DNA of 8,110 bases, taken from Abditibacteriota bacterium. Lineage in GTDB: Bacteria; Armatimonadota; UBA5829. Positions 1 to 7,179 of the stretch are shown piece by piece. A program made the position numbers and the translations under genes. Under the pieces are notes generated by a model that saw nothing but the letters and a program-made list of their open reading frames with translations, was not told the DNA's origin and made no database searches. The stretch is from NCBI GenBank assembly GCA_017958015.1, contig JAGDDM010000111.1:1-8110 (forward strand). Reading direction: 5' to 3'. Each line of letters opens with the position of its first letter. Position 1 is the first letter of the stretch.

Positions 1-2
1 AA

Positions 3-68
3 GACGCCGCCTCCAAAATCAACAGCGGCGTCAATTACATCGCCGACGTTGACGACGGAGAACTGTAA
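3..68 (+). pseudogene. N-terminal fragment of nucleotide-sugar dehydrogenase, ended by in-frame TAA
   Basis: Read in the same frame as the downstream dehydrogenase, these 21 codons give DAASKINSGVNYIADVDDGE followed by L and then TAA at 66-68. The stretch INSG..YI.DVDD matches the segment that joins the first Rossmann strands to the helix before the VPTPL loop in UDP-sugar dehydrogenases. The following codons (KVVDAGKLKAVT) continue that segment with no gap. The frame is therefore unbroken apart from the stop, which is what one base change from AAA (Lys) or CAA (Gln) would give. The first roughly 35 residues of the protein, with the GxGxxG nucleotide-binding loop, lie left of the window. Seen: frame and motif. 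Inferred: nonsense mutation or base-calling error. Confidence 0.75.
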
Positions 69-74
69 AAAGTC

Positions 75-1172
75 GTGGACGCGGGCAAACTGAAAGCCGT
101 CACAAGCTCCGAGGCCGCCGGCGACTTCGACATCCTCGTTATAGCCGTTCCCACACCGCTTACCAAGAACCTCACTCCGGACCTTTTCTTCATCGAGACG
201 GTGACAAGAGAGTTCGCCCCCCACATCAAGCGGGGTCAGTTCATCTCCCTTGAATCCACCACCTATCCCGGCACCACCGAAGAAGTTATGCTCCCCATTT
301 TGGAAAAGAGCGGTCTTAAGGTGGAGAAAGATTTCTTCCTTGCTCACTCCCCGGAGCGGGTTGACCCGGGCAACGCGGTCTACTCCACCAAGAACACCAC
401 CAAAGTTGTGGGCGGCGTGGGCCCCGAGTCCATCGAGGTTGCCATGGCTTTCTACTCCCAAACCATTTCCGAAATGGTTCCGGTTTCCTCCGCCAAGGCC
501 GCGGAACTGGTTAAGGTTTTCGAGAACACTTTCCGGGCGGTGAACATCGCTCTGGTAAACGAAATGACCTACCTCTGCGACAGAATGGACCTGAACGTCT
601 GGGAAGTGCTGGACGCGGCCTTCACCAAGCCCTTCGGCATTATGCCCTTCTATCCCGGTCCCGGCGTGGGCGGTCACTGCATTCCTCTGGACCCCCACTA
701 CCTCGAGTGGAAAGCCAAAGAGGTAAACTTCACCACCAGATTTATCTCCCTGGCCGGCGAGACCAACCGCCGTATGCCGGAGTTCGTCCTCACCAAAATG
801 AACCGTATTCTCAACGAGCAGGGCATCGCTCTGTCCCGGGCGAAGGTGCTGGCTCTCGGCGCGTCCTACAAGAAGGATGTGAACGACTGCCGGGAGTCCC
901 CCGCCATTACCGTTATGCAGCTAATCAAAAAAAGCGGCACGGATCTCTGCTACCACGACCCCTACGTGCCGGACATCAGCCCCTACTCCAATTTGGATAT
1001 GAAGTCCGTTCCCCTCACTCCGGAGACGATTAAGGCCCAGGACGTTATAATTATTCTCACAGCCCACAGCGACATCGACTACGACGCCCTGTGCGCCAAC
1101 GCCAAGTGTGTCTTCGACACCAGAAACGCCACAAAGAACGTAAAAGACAAGTCGAATATTATACTGCTTTAA
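75..1172 (+). CDS. Nucleotide-sugar dehydrogenase (UDP-sugar 6-dehydrogenase family), N-terminally interrupted
   Basis: Enzymes of this family oxidise C6 of a UDP-sugar to the uronate in two NAD+-dependent steps in the cytoplasm, feeding capsule, O-antigen or exopolysaccharide synthesis. Counting from the GTG at 75, visible signatures are VPTPLTKN (25-32), STTYPGTTEE (61-70), HSPERVDPGN (91-100), the central-helix residues K147 and N151 in ELVKVFENTF, and the catalytic-cysteine loop GPGVGGHCIPLDPHYL (195-210, Cys202, codon 678-680). The C-terminal UDP-binding domain follows, with ALGASYKKDVNDCRESPA. The GGHCIPLDP form is common in UDP-N-acetylglucosamine/mannosamine dehydrogenases, but the substrate cannot be read from this. 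GTG 75 is only the first possible start after the TAA at 66-68. It has no well-spaced ribosome site and would yield a protein without its NAD-binding loop, so an active product from it is unlikely. metW follows after one base, suggesting co-transcription. Confidence 0.85.
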   Translation: MDAGKLKAVTSSEAAGDFDILVIAVPTPLTKNLTPDLFFIETVTREFAPHIKRGQFISLESTTYPGTTEEVMLPILEKSGLKVEKDFFLAHSPERVDPGNAVYSTKNTTKVVGGVGPESIEVAMAFYSQTISEMVPVSSAKAAELVKVFENTFRAVNIALVNEMTYLCDRMDLNVWEVLDAAFTKPFGIMPFYPGPGVGGHCIPLDPHYLEWKAKEVNFTTRFISLAGETNRRMPEFVLTKMNRILNEQGIALSRAKVLALGASYKKDVNDCRESPAITVMQLIKKSGTDLCYHDPYVPDISPYSNLDMKSVPLTPETIKAQDVIIILTAHSDIDYDALCANAKCVFDTRNATKNVKDKSNIILL

Positions 1173-1173
1173 C

Positions 1174-1797
1174 ATGACAAGCGAAACACGAAAACTCTAC
1201 AAGGTGCACCCGGAGTTTCGGTACATCACCGAAATGGTCGACATGCGCAGCCGGGTTCTGGATCTCGGTTGCGGCAGAGGACGGCTTATGGAAGCGTTGC
1301 GGAGCGAGCGGGAAGCCCTTGTTCAGGGCATCGAACTCGACCACAACGCCGTCAGTCAGTGCGTGGCAAAGGGGCTTTTCGTGTATCAGGGCGACCTCAA
1401 CGAAGGTCTGGCGGACTACGCCGATTCCTCCATGGACTACGTGATTCTCACCAGCACCATTCAGGTTCTCGAACGTCCGGACAGAACCATTAAGGAAGCG
1501 GCCAGAGTGGGCAAAAAGTGCATCATCGCCCTTCCCAACTTCGGCTACTACGGCGTCCGCTTCGACCTTATGTTCGGCGGCAAAATGCCAAAAACACGGA
1601 GCCTGCCCTACGAATGGTACGACTCCCCCAACATCCACCTCACCACCATCAAGGACTTTAGAGAGTTCTGCGACAAAAACAACCTGAAAATCCTGAGGGA
1701 ACAGGGCCTCGTTATCGGCAAAGGCAAATGCAGAGAAGTCAAAATCCTACCAAACTTCTTCGCCGACTACGGCATATTCCTTGTGGAACAGGCGTAA
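1174..1797 (+). CDS. metW: MetW, SAM-dependent methyltransferase-fold protein of methionine biosynthesis
   Basis: A 207-residue class I methyltransferase-fold protein matching MetW throughout. SAM motif I is VLDLGCGRG (28-36), followed by the acidic strand end GIELD (52-56), QGDLNEGL (72-79), and the MetW-typical block LPNFGYYGVRF with PYEWYDSPNIHLTTIKDF (145-162). In other bacteria metW usually lies directly after metX and is functionally tied to MetX homoserine acylation; its own methylation substrate is not established. The ATG at 1174 lies one base after the dehydrogenase stop, with no clear Shine-Dalgarno site, so translation is probably coupled to the upstream gene. The N-terminus is roughly 10-15 residues longer than typical MetW, and M21 or M24 are alternative starts. 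The stop codon lies at the foot of a terminator hairpin. metX is the next gene but on the opposite strand. Confidence 0.9.
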   Translation: MTSETRKLYKVHPEFRYITEMVDMRSRVLDLGCGRGRLMEALRSEREALVQGIELDHNAVSQCVAKGLFVYQGDLNEGLADYADSSMDYVILTSTIQVLERPDRTIKEAARVGKKCIIALPNFGYYGVRFDLMFGGKMPKTRSLPYEWYDSPNIHLTTIKDFREFCDKNNLKILREQGLVIGKGKCREVKILPNFFADYGIFLVEQA

Positions 1798-1833
1798 AAA
1801 ATCATCCGTCTCAGCGAACGGATGATTTTTTTT
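1796..1833. terminator. Bidirectional rho-independent terminator between metW and metX
   Basis: A perfect 9-base inverted repeat (ATCATCCGT at 1801-1809 and ACGGATGAT at 1818-1826) surrounds an 8-base loop. On the left it is flanked by five A (1796-1800) and on the right by T residues to 1833, so A-T pairing can lengthen the stem. On the + strand the T-run ends metW transcription. On the - strand the complement of the A-run serves as the U-tract for metX. The hairpin begins within the metW TAA codon and lies 17 bases beyond the metX stop. The structure and both tracts are seen directly; use in both directions is inferred from the convergent genes. Confidence 0.9.
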
Positions 1834-1849
1834 GAAATATTTTTGATCC

Positions 1850-2971
1850 CTACTTCTTCTCGAACATAGACAGAAAGTTCCCTATCAGATTCGTCAACGA
1901 ATCCGTCTCAACCAGGAAGGCGTCGTGGCCGTAGTCGGAGTCCATCTCGGCGTAGCTGATGTAGAGGTGGGTTCGCCTGAGGGCCGAGGCGATTTCCTTC
2001 GACATTTCCGTGGGGCAGAGCCAGTCGGAGGAGATGGAGATAATGAGGAAAGGGCTGTCCTTGGTGGGCGCCAGCTCCTTCCGGAGGTCGCCGGAGGGCT
2101 GGGCCAAATCGAAGTAGTCCAGGGCCTTGGTGACGCAGATATAGGAGTTGGCGTCGAAGCGTTTCACGAAGATGCCGCCCTGATACTCGAGGTAGTTCTC
2201 CACCCTGAAGTCGTTTTCGTGGTCGTAGCGCAGGGAGGAGCTGTTCTGGAGCCGTCTGCCGAACTTCTGGCGCATGGACTCCTTGGACATATACGTAATG
2301 TGGGCAATCATTCGAGCCACGGCCAGACCGTTTTCCGGCCCCTCGCCGTCGTAGTAGTCGCCGTTGTTCCAGTTGGGGTCGCTCATGACGGCGGTTCTGC
2401 CCACGGCGTCGAAGGCTATCCCCTGAGCGGACATGTGGGCGGTGGTGGCTATGGGGATAACCAGCCCCGTGCGCTCCGGGTAGCTCTTCGCCCACTGCAG
2501 CGTCATCATGCCCCCCATTGAGCCGCCGACCACGCAGAAGAGTTTGCCGATACCCATATGGTCGATAAGCATCTTCTGAGCCGCCACCATGTCGCCTATG
2601 GTAACGATGGGGAAGTCCGAGCCGTACCGCTTGCCGGTTTTGGGATTTATCGACACCGGTCCCGTGCTGCCCATGCAGCCGCCGATGGTGTTGGCGCAGA
2701 TAACGAAATACTTGTCCGTGTCGAAGGCCTTGCCGGGTCCGATCATGGGGTCCCACCAGCCCGGTTTTCTGTCCTCGGGTGTGTGGCGTCCCGCGGCGTG
2801 GGCGTCTCCAGTGAGGGCGTGAAACACCAAAATAGCGTTGGATTTGTCCTCGTTCAGCTCGCCGTAGGTTTCGTAAGCGAGGGTAATCTCCGGCAAAACG
2901 GCGCCGCTTTCCAGCGGAAGCGGTTTGTCGAAAGTTATGTATTTTGTTTCTATATGGTTAAAGTCCGTCAT
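1850..2971 (-). CDS. metX: MetX, homoserine O-acyltransferase (acetyl- or succinyl-)
   Basis: A 373-residue alpha/beta-hydrolase of the MetX family, of normal length, which acylates the hydroxyl of L-homoserine from an acyl-CoA in the first committed step of methionine synthesis. Visible landmarks are LAYETYGELN (31-40), HALTGDAHAAG (51-61), the oxyanion/active-site region NTIGGCMGSTGP, the nucleophile elbow VGGSMGGM with Ser151, the charge-relay Asp316 in SSDWLCP, and His349 in YGHDAFL. All three catalytic residues are in place. Whether acetyl-CoA or succinyl-CoA is used cannot be decided by family membership, so the product name should stay open. The ATG at 2971 overlaps the rarA stop (ATGA), and GGAGG lies 6 bases upstream, inside the rarA Gly codons. 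It is the last gene of the - strand block and faces metW across a shared terminator. No SAM riboswitch or promoter is visible directly before it. Confidence 0.95.
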   Translation of the reverse strand: MTDFNHIETKYITFDKPLPLESGAVLPEITLAYETYGELNEDKSNAILVFHALTGDAHAAGRHTPEDRKPGWWDPMIGPGKAFDTDKYFVICANTIGGCMGSTGPVSINPKTGKRYGSDFPIVTIGDMVAAQKMLIDHMGIGKLFCVVGGSMGGMMTLQWAKSYPERTGLVIPIATTAHMSAQGIAFDAVGRTAVMSDPNWNNGDYYDGEGPENGLAVARMIAHITYMSKESMRQKFGRRLQNSSSLRYDHENDFRVENYLEYQGGIFVKRFDANSYICVTKALDYFDLAQPSGDLRKELAPTKDSPFLIISISSDWLCPTEMSKEIASALRRTHLYISYAEMDSDYGHDAFLVETDSLTNLIGNFLSMFEKK

Positions 2972-4290
2972 TTGCCGCCTCCGTCCATGTCTTTGAGTCT
3001 TTCCAGTCTCGCCTTAATCTTAGCCTCGTGTCCGTTTTCCGTGGGCCTGTAATAGGGCTCGAAATCCGGCGATTTGGGCATATATTCCTGTTTAACGTAG
3101 TTTCCCGGGAAGTCGTGAGGATACTTGTAGCCCACCCCGATGCCGAAATCCTTGGCGTTTTTGAACACCGGATTCCGCAGATGCATGGGAATCTCTTTCG
3201 TGCGCTCGTTTTTCAAATCTTTCCGGGCCCGAGCCAGCGCCATATAGCAAGCGTTGCTCTTTGGGGCGCAGGCAAGATATATTGCCGCGTGAGCCAGAGG
3301 TATGGCCGCCTCCGGCATTCCCACAAACTGCACCGCCTGAGCCGCCGAGGACGCCACCACCATAGCCATGGGGTCCGCGTTGCCGATATCCTCCGACGCC
3401 TGCACAATCATCCGCCGAGCCACAAACTTCGGGTCCTCCCCGGCGTCCAGCATCTTCGCCAGCCAATACACCGCCGCGTCCGGATCCGAGCCCCGCATCG
3501 ATTTGATGAAGGCGGAAATGGTGTCGTAGTGGCCGTCGCCGCCCTTGTCGTAACCGAGAACCCTCATTTGCACCGCCTGCTGGGCGATATCGAGGGTTAT
3601 TTGCTTGGACCCGTCCTCGGAGTCAACCGCGGTTTTCGACGCCAATTCCAGGGCGTTGAGGGCGTTTCTGGCGTCGCCGCCGGCACATTTCACGATGTGG
3701 TCCACCGCCTCCGGGTCGGCAACAATATGCTGAAGCCCCAGTCCCCGCTCCTTGTCTTCGATTGCCCGGAGAATAAGGGTTTTCACCTGCTCGTCCGTGA
3801 GCTTCTCGAATCGAAAGACTCTCGCCCGGGATATAAGGGGCGTGTTCACCTCGAAATAGGGGTTTTCCGTGGTGGCGCCGATAAGAATCACCGTGCCGTT
3901 CTCCACGTAGGGCAAGAGCGCGTCCTGCTGGGCCTTGTTGAAGCGGTGAATCTCGTCAACGAAAAGGATTGTCCGCAGGCCGTTGAACTTTTTGGCGTCG
4001 TCGGCTCGTGCGATGACTTTCCGCAGCTCCGGAACGCCGGATACAACGGCGCTGAAACTCTCGAAATTGGCGGAGGTGTGATTGGCGATAATGCTTGCCA
4101 AAGTACTCTTACCCACACCGGGAGGTCCCCAGAAAATGAGGGAAGTTATGCCGTCGGTCTCGATGGCCTTGCGCAAAACGGTGCCCTCACCCACGATGTG
4201 ACTCTGTCCGCAAAACTCTTCCAGAGTTCGTGGGCGCATACGGGAAGCCAGGGGCTCGTTTACGCTGGGTACATCAAAGAGATCCGGCAT
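2968..4290 (-). CDS. rarA: RarA (MgsA/WRNIP1-type) AAA+ replication-associated recombination ATPase
   Basis: A 440-residue AAA+ ATPase of normal family length, related to the clamp-loader subunits and acting at stalled replication forks. Motifs in order: the N-terminal PLASRMRPRTLEEFCGQ, Walker A GPPGVGKST (55-63), Walker B ILFVDEIHRF (108-117, D112 and E113), sensor 1 GATTENP (138-144), the likely arginine finger in SRARVF (R155), and sensor 2 GGDARNALNALE (204-215, R208). The C-terminal tetramerisation region follows, with DAAVYWLAKMLDAGEDPKFV, ASEDIGNADP and HLRNPV. All ATPase residues look intact. The ATG at 4290 directly abuts the TAG of the upstream GHL10-TPR gene, with only a weak GAGG about 11 bases away, so coupled translation is likely. 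The stop overlaps metX by four bases. There is no obvious functional link to its operon neighbours. Confidence 0.95.
   Translation of the reverse strand: MPDLFDVPSVNEPLASRMRPRTLEEFCGQSHIVGEGTVLRKAIETDGITSLIFWGPPGVGKSTLASIIANHTSANFESFSAVVSGVPELRKVIARADDAKKFNGLRTILFVDEIHRFNKAQQDALLPYVENGTVILIGATTENPYFEVNTPLISRARVFRFEKLTDEQVKTLILRAIEDKERGLGLQHIVADPEAVDHIVKCAGGDARNALNALELASKTAVDSEDGSKQITLDIAQQAVQMRVLGYDKGGDGHYDTISAFIKSMRGSDPDAAVYWLAKMLDAGEDPKFVARRMIVQASEDIGNADPMAMVVASSAAQAVQFVGMPEAAIPLAHAAIYLACAPKSNACYMALARARKDLKNERTKEIPMHLRNPVFKNAKDFGIGVGYKYPHDFPGNYVKQEYMPKSPDFEPYYRPTENGHEAKIKARLERLKDMDGGGK
2978..2982 (-). promoter_or_regulatory. Shine-Dalgarno site for metX inside the end of rarA
   Basis: On the - strand GGAGG lies 6 bases before the metX ATG and is made from the glycine codons near the RarA C-terminus (DGGGK). 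It supports the overlapping ATG at 2971 as the true start and suggests metX is efficiently translated although it shares its first base pairs with the rarA stop. Confidence 0.75.
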
Positions 4291-5637
4291 CTACTTCAAA
4301 GCCTCCAAACCTTCTCTCGCTTCGCTGTCCGTGGGGTCGAGAGCGCAGGCCTTCTCGAAATACTTCTTCGCCTGCGATTTGTTATTCTCCTTAAGGGCGC
4401 ACTTGCCCAGATAGACGTAGGGAGACGCGGCGCCGGATTCCAGCTCCGCGGCCTTTTTGAATTGCACGATAGCCATGCCTATTTGGTTCCGCTCAAGCAG
4501 GCGCATACCCTTGGCCATGACGGTTTCGTACTCGGTGGTTTCGCTCTTGCCGGACTTCACGTACTCAAGCAAAGCGTCCCGACACTTGCCCTTGTTGAAC
4601 ATGTAGAACACATAGCCGTCGTTGTCGGAGTTCTCCACGTACTTCACCTGTTTGAAGGCGTCGGCGGCGCTGTTATACCAAGAGCCGATACCCACGTAGA
4701 CGGGCTTGCCGGCGTTCCACTTGGGATAGGCGTTTGTCCACTTGCGGAACTGGGCCGCCATGTCGGGTTTGAACTCCTGCCGGTAGTTCATGGGCACATT
4801 CAGGTCGATAAGGTCTTCCCGCACCCAGCGGTACCAGTCCTGATAGCAGTAGTAGTACGGCGGAGTCTTGTGAAAATCCTCGTTCCAACTGCCCCAGGCG
4901 ATGGTGGTGACGGAAAAGACTACGTCCGGGCGCACGGCCTTAAGCTCCGTGCGAATCTCCCGCACCATCTTCGTCACCTGGTCGGCGCGCCACACAACCC
5001 AGTCCGGGTCCGTAACTTCCGGCTTGCCGGTTCTGCCGAACTCTTCGTTGAACTTCTCCACGGCGTAGTCGGAATAGCCCCAACTCTTGCCGGGATAGCG
5101 GATGTAGTCAAGCTGCAAACCGTCGATGTCGTAGTGAGTGGCGATGTCGGAAACAACTTTCACCAGGTGGGCTCTGGCCTCGGGAATGGCGGGATCGATG
5201 TAGACGCCCTCTTCGGAGGTGTACTCACCGGTGACGGTTTTGTTGTACCAGTCTTTGTGGAGATTGGCGATATGATTGGGGTCCGTCGGCATGGAGTTGG
5301 CTCTCCAAATGCGGCAGGCGTTTACCCAAGCGTGAATCTTGAGCCCGTTGGCGTGGCCCTCTTTGATAAGGCAGGCCAAAGCGTCGAAATCCGGAGCGAT
5401 TTCCTTGGCGTGGGGCTCGTAGTTTGACATATAGCAGGCGTCCGCGTTCTTGCGCATTTGGACAAAGAGGTGGGTAACTCCCAGAGTCTTGGCGTCTCTG
5501 ACGGTTTCCTTCACTTCCTCTTCGGTGAAGAACCCGTGCTCAAATCCGTTAATCCATACGCCCTTTTCCATGGGCTTGGCGCCGGCGCATGTAACGCAGG
5601 CGAGTGAGAGAAGTGTCGCTATCATTATCTTTCTCAT
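4291..5637 (-). CDS. Secreted GHL10-type (DUF187) glycosyl-hydrolase-like protein with C-terminal TPR repeats
   Basis: A 448-residue protein. Residues 1-20 form a signal peptide: basic MRK, a hydrophobic core ATLLSLACV, and a cleavage site AGA before KP. The lipobox is poor, so signal peptidase I is favoured. Residues about 22-360 resemble the GHL10/DUF187 TIM-barrel family, with GVWINGF (26-32), a region setting out barrel strands (THLFVQMRKNADACYMS), HAWVNACRIW (102-111), GVYIDPAIPEAR (144-155) and DGLQLDYIRYPG (172-183, with acidic D177 at the expected strand end). This family is thought to act on polysaccharide or cell-wall glycans, but the substrate is unknown. Residues about 370-448 form roughly two TPR helix pairs (AIVQFKKAAELE; AKKYFEKACALDP). 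The mature part has seven cysteines. ATG 5637 is preferred over the adjacent TTG at 5640 because AAGGAG stands 5 bases from the ATG but only 2 from the TTG. It abuts rarA with no spacer. Confidence 0.85.
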   Translation of the reverse strand: MRKIMIATLLSLACVTCAGAKPMEKGVWINGFEHGFFTEEEVKETVRDAKTLGVTHLFVQMRKNADACYMSNYEPHAKEIAPDFDALACLIKEGHANGLKIHAWVNACRIWRANSMPTDPNHIANLHKDWYNKTVTGEYTSEEGVYIDPAIPEARAHLVKVVSDIATHYDIDGLQLDYIRYPGKSWGYSDYAVEKFNEEFGRTGKPEVTDPDWVVWRADQVTKMVREIRTELKAVRPDVVFSVTTIAWGSWNEDFHKTPPYYYCYQDWYRWVREDLIDLNVPMNYRQEFKPDMAAQFRKWTNAYPKWNAGKPVYVGIGSWYNSAADAFKQVKYVENSDNDGYVFYMFNKGKCRDALLEYVKSGKSETTEYETVMAKGMRLLERNQIGMAIVQFKKAAELESGAASPYVYLGKCALKENNKSQAKKYFEKACALDPTDSEAREGLEALK

Positions 5638-5642
5638 CAAGT

Positions 5643-5648
5643 CTCCTT
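5643..5648 (-). promoter_or_regulatory. Shine-Dalgarno site deciding the GHL10-TPR start
   Basis: On the - strand AAGGAG is followed by ACTTG and then ATG. It shares bases with the nnr stop codon (TAAGGAG), tying termination of nnr to initiation of the next gene. The 5-base spacing favours ATG at 5637 over the directly preceding TTG codon at 5640. Confidence 0.75.
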
Positions 5649-7179
5649 ATTTTTTCAATACATCGGCAATCGACGATAAAATATCTTTTGCGGTGACGGA
5701 GGCGGTTCCGTATTTTTCCCCGGCGGCCTCTCCCGCCTTTCCGTGGAGAAACACGCCGCTCTCCGCGGCGGTTTTCGTGTCGTAACGGGCCCTGAGAGCT
5801 GCCAGCATTCCCGCCAGCACGTCTCCGCTGCCGCCGGTGGCCATGGCGGGCGAACCGGATGTGTTCACCGCCGCGCTGCCGTCGGGATGGGCAACCACCG
5901 TTCCGGCGCCTTTCAAAACCACCGTAACTCCGTGGCTTTCGGCAAATTCCGAAGCGGCGGCCAATCTGTCGGCGGCTATCTCGGCGGTTGTCATACCGGT
6001 AAGCCGGCTCATTTCCCCGGCGTGGGGTGTTATTATTATATCACTTTCCGCCTCATCAAGCACGGAAAGATCCCCGCTCAGGGCGTAGAGAGCGTCGGCA
6101 TCCACGATAAGAGCGCCTCTGTAACGGGCGATGAACTCCCTGGCGAACTCGGAAGTGTACACCTCTCTGCCCAGACCGGGACCCAACACGCAGACGTCGC
6201 AGCCCTCGGCGAAGGTGAGAGCGGGAGCCAGGGAATCGGAGCGGAACGCCCCTTCGTAATCCGGAACCGGAAGAGTCATCACCTCCGTCAGTTTCACCTC
6301 GAATATGTCGTTAAGGCTCTCCGGCACCACGCAGGTGACAAGCCCCGCGCCGGTTTTAAGCGCCGCTTCCGACGCCATGCAGGCGGCACCGGTCATGCCT
6401 TTAGACCCCGCTATGACGCATACTTTGCCGAAATCGCCTTTGTGGCCGTCCGGTTTCGCGTCGCCGTTCGGATTTACGCCGGTTGTGATAAGCCTTGTTA
6501 TTCTGCTTTCGTACAGCTTTTCCCGGGGGATTGTTATATCCGCCACCGCAAGTTCGCCGCAGTGGGCCGCTCCGGGATACGTGACGGTGCCAATTTTGGG
6601 CAGAGCGAAAGTCACCGTGGCGTCGGCTTTGAAAGCAACGGTTGTGACGGCTCCGGTGTCGGAATTGACGCCGGAGGGTATGTCGCAGGAAAGCTTAAGG
6701 CCCGCCATGTCGTTCATGCGGCGGATAATATCCCGAGACGTCTCCCGCAGGTCCCCGGTTATGCCGGTTCCCAAAAGACAGTCGACCACCAAGTCGTAAT
6801 CCTTATCCGGAATGTCCTCGAGAACGGGGATGTTCATCCGCTCCGCCGCCGTGATGTTGGCGAGGCTGTCGCTTGAGGCTTTTTCCCTGTTTCCGAAGTA
6901 GACAATATCGACGTCGGCGCCGGCGCAGACACAGTGGCGGGCGAAAACGAATCCGTCGCCGCCGTTGTTGCCGCCGCCGCATATCACGGCGATGGGTTTA
7001 CCCTTAACGCCCCGAAGCATTTCCTCCGCTTTGCGGAAGAGAGCCCGCCCGGCGTTTTCCATAAGGACGATACCGGCGATGTTGTAGTCCCTGGCGGCGG
7101 AAGCGTCGCACTCCCGCATCTCCGCCGCGGTAACCAGTGGACAGGGTTCGGTTATGTGACTGTCGAAAGTTATCTTCAT
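5647..7179 (-). CDS. nnr: Bifunctional NAD(P)H-hydrate epimerase / ADP-dependent NAD(P)H-hydrate dehydratase
   Basis: A 510-residue fusion of the two metabolite-repair enzymes that restore hydrated NAD(P)H. Residues about 12-225 are the YjeF_N epimerase domain: LVTAAEMRECD, the CGGGNNGGDGF loop (67-77), DCLLGTGITG (133-142) and CDIPSGVNSDTG (165-176), ending in PGAAHCGELAVADITIP. Residues about 243-508 are the ribokinase-like dehydratase domain: HKGDFGKVCVIAGS (246-259), GPGLGR (333-338), IVDADAL (358-364), TPHAGEM (384-390), VLKGAGT (421-427), and NTSGSPAMATGGSGDVLAG (439-457) with the catalytic Asp453. Length and motif set are normal, so both activities are expected. The ATG at 7179 overlaps the glycosidase stop (ATGA) and has only a distant GGAG, pointing to coupled translation. 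The N-terminus is about 14 residues longer than many relatives, and Met21 is a weaker alternative. This widespread housekeeping gene often sits in unrelated operons. Confidence 0.95.
   Translation of the reverse strand: MKITFDSHITEPCPLVTAAEMRECDASAARDYNIAGIVLMENAGRALFRKAEEMLRGVKGKPIAVICGGGNNGGDGFVFARHCVCAGADVDIVYFGNREKASSDSLANITAAERMNIPVLEDIPDKDYDLVVDCLLGTGITGDLRETSRDIIRRMNDMAGLKLSCDIPSGVNSDTGAVTTVAFKADATVTFALPKIGTVTYPGAAHCGELAVADITIPREKLYESRITRLITTGVNPNGDAKPDGHKGDFGKVCVIAGSKGMTGAACMASEAALKTGAGLVTCVVPESLNDIFEVKLTEVMTLPVPDYEGAFRSDSLAPALTFAEGCDVCVLGPGLGREVYTSEFAREFIARYRGALIVDADALYALSGDLSVLDEAESDIIITPHAGEMSRLTGMTTAEIAADRLAAASEFAESHGVTVVLKGAGTVVAHPDGSAAVNTSGSPAMATGGSGDVLAGMLAALRARYDTKTAAESGVFLHGKAGEAAGEKYGTASVTAKDILSSIADVLKK

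Noticed and set aside
66..68. Stop-codon reassignment or readthrough of TAA
   Set aside because: TAA ends this same gene at 1170-1172 as well as metW and nnr, and TAG and TGA end the other genes, so a changed code is not supported. No recoding signal is visible.
1925..2521. A 198-codon + strand open frame antisense to metX
   Set aside because: Low-complexity Val/Gly/His-rich translation caused by GC-rich sense codons; metX is complete on the other strand.
2971..3040. A SAM or other methionine riboswitch or promoter controlling metX
   Set aside because: The DNA directly before metX is rarA coding sequence with only a Shine-Dalgarno site; no leader structure or promoter is recognisable.
3028..5427. 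A 799-codon open frame on the + strand antisense to rarA and the GHL10-TPR gene
   Set aside because: Its codons are exact reverse complements of the codons of both sense genes, which happen to share a frame. It stays open because the sense genes avoid TTA, CTA and TCA codons. The translated product resembles no family and crosses a gene junction, while the sense proteins carry clear motifs.
5743..6876. A 377-codon + strand open frame antisense to nnr
   Set aside because: Same in-register antisense effect; the sense strand encodes a complete Nnr with all motifs.
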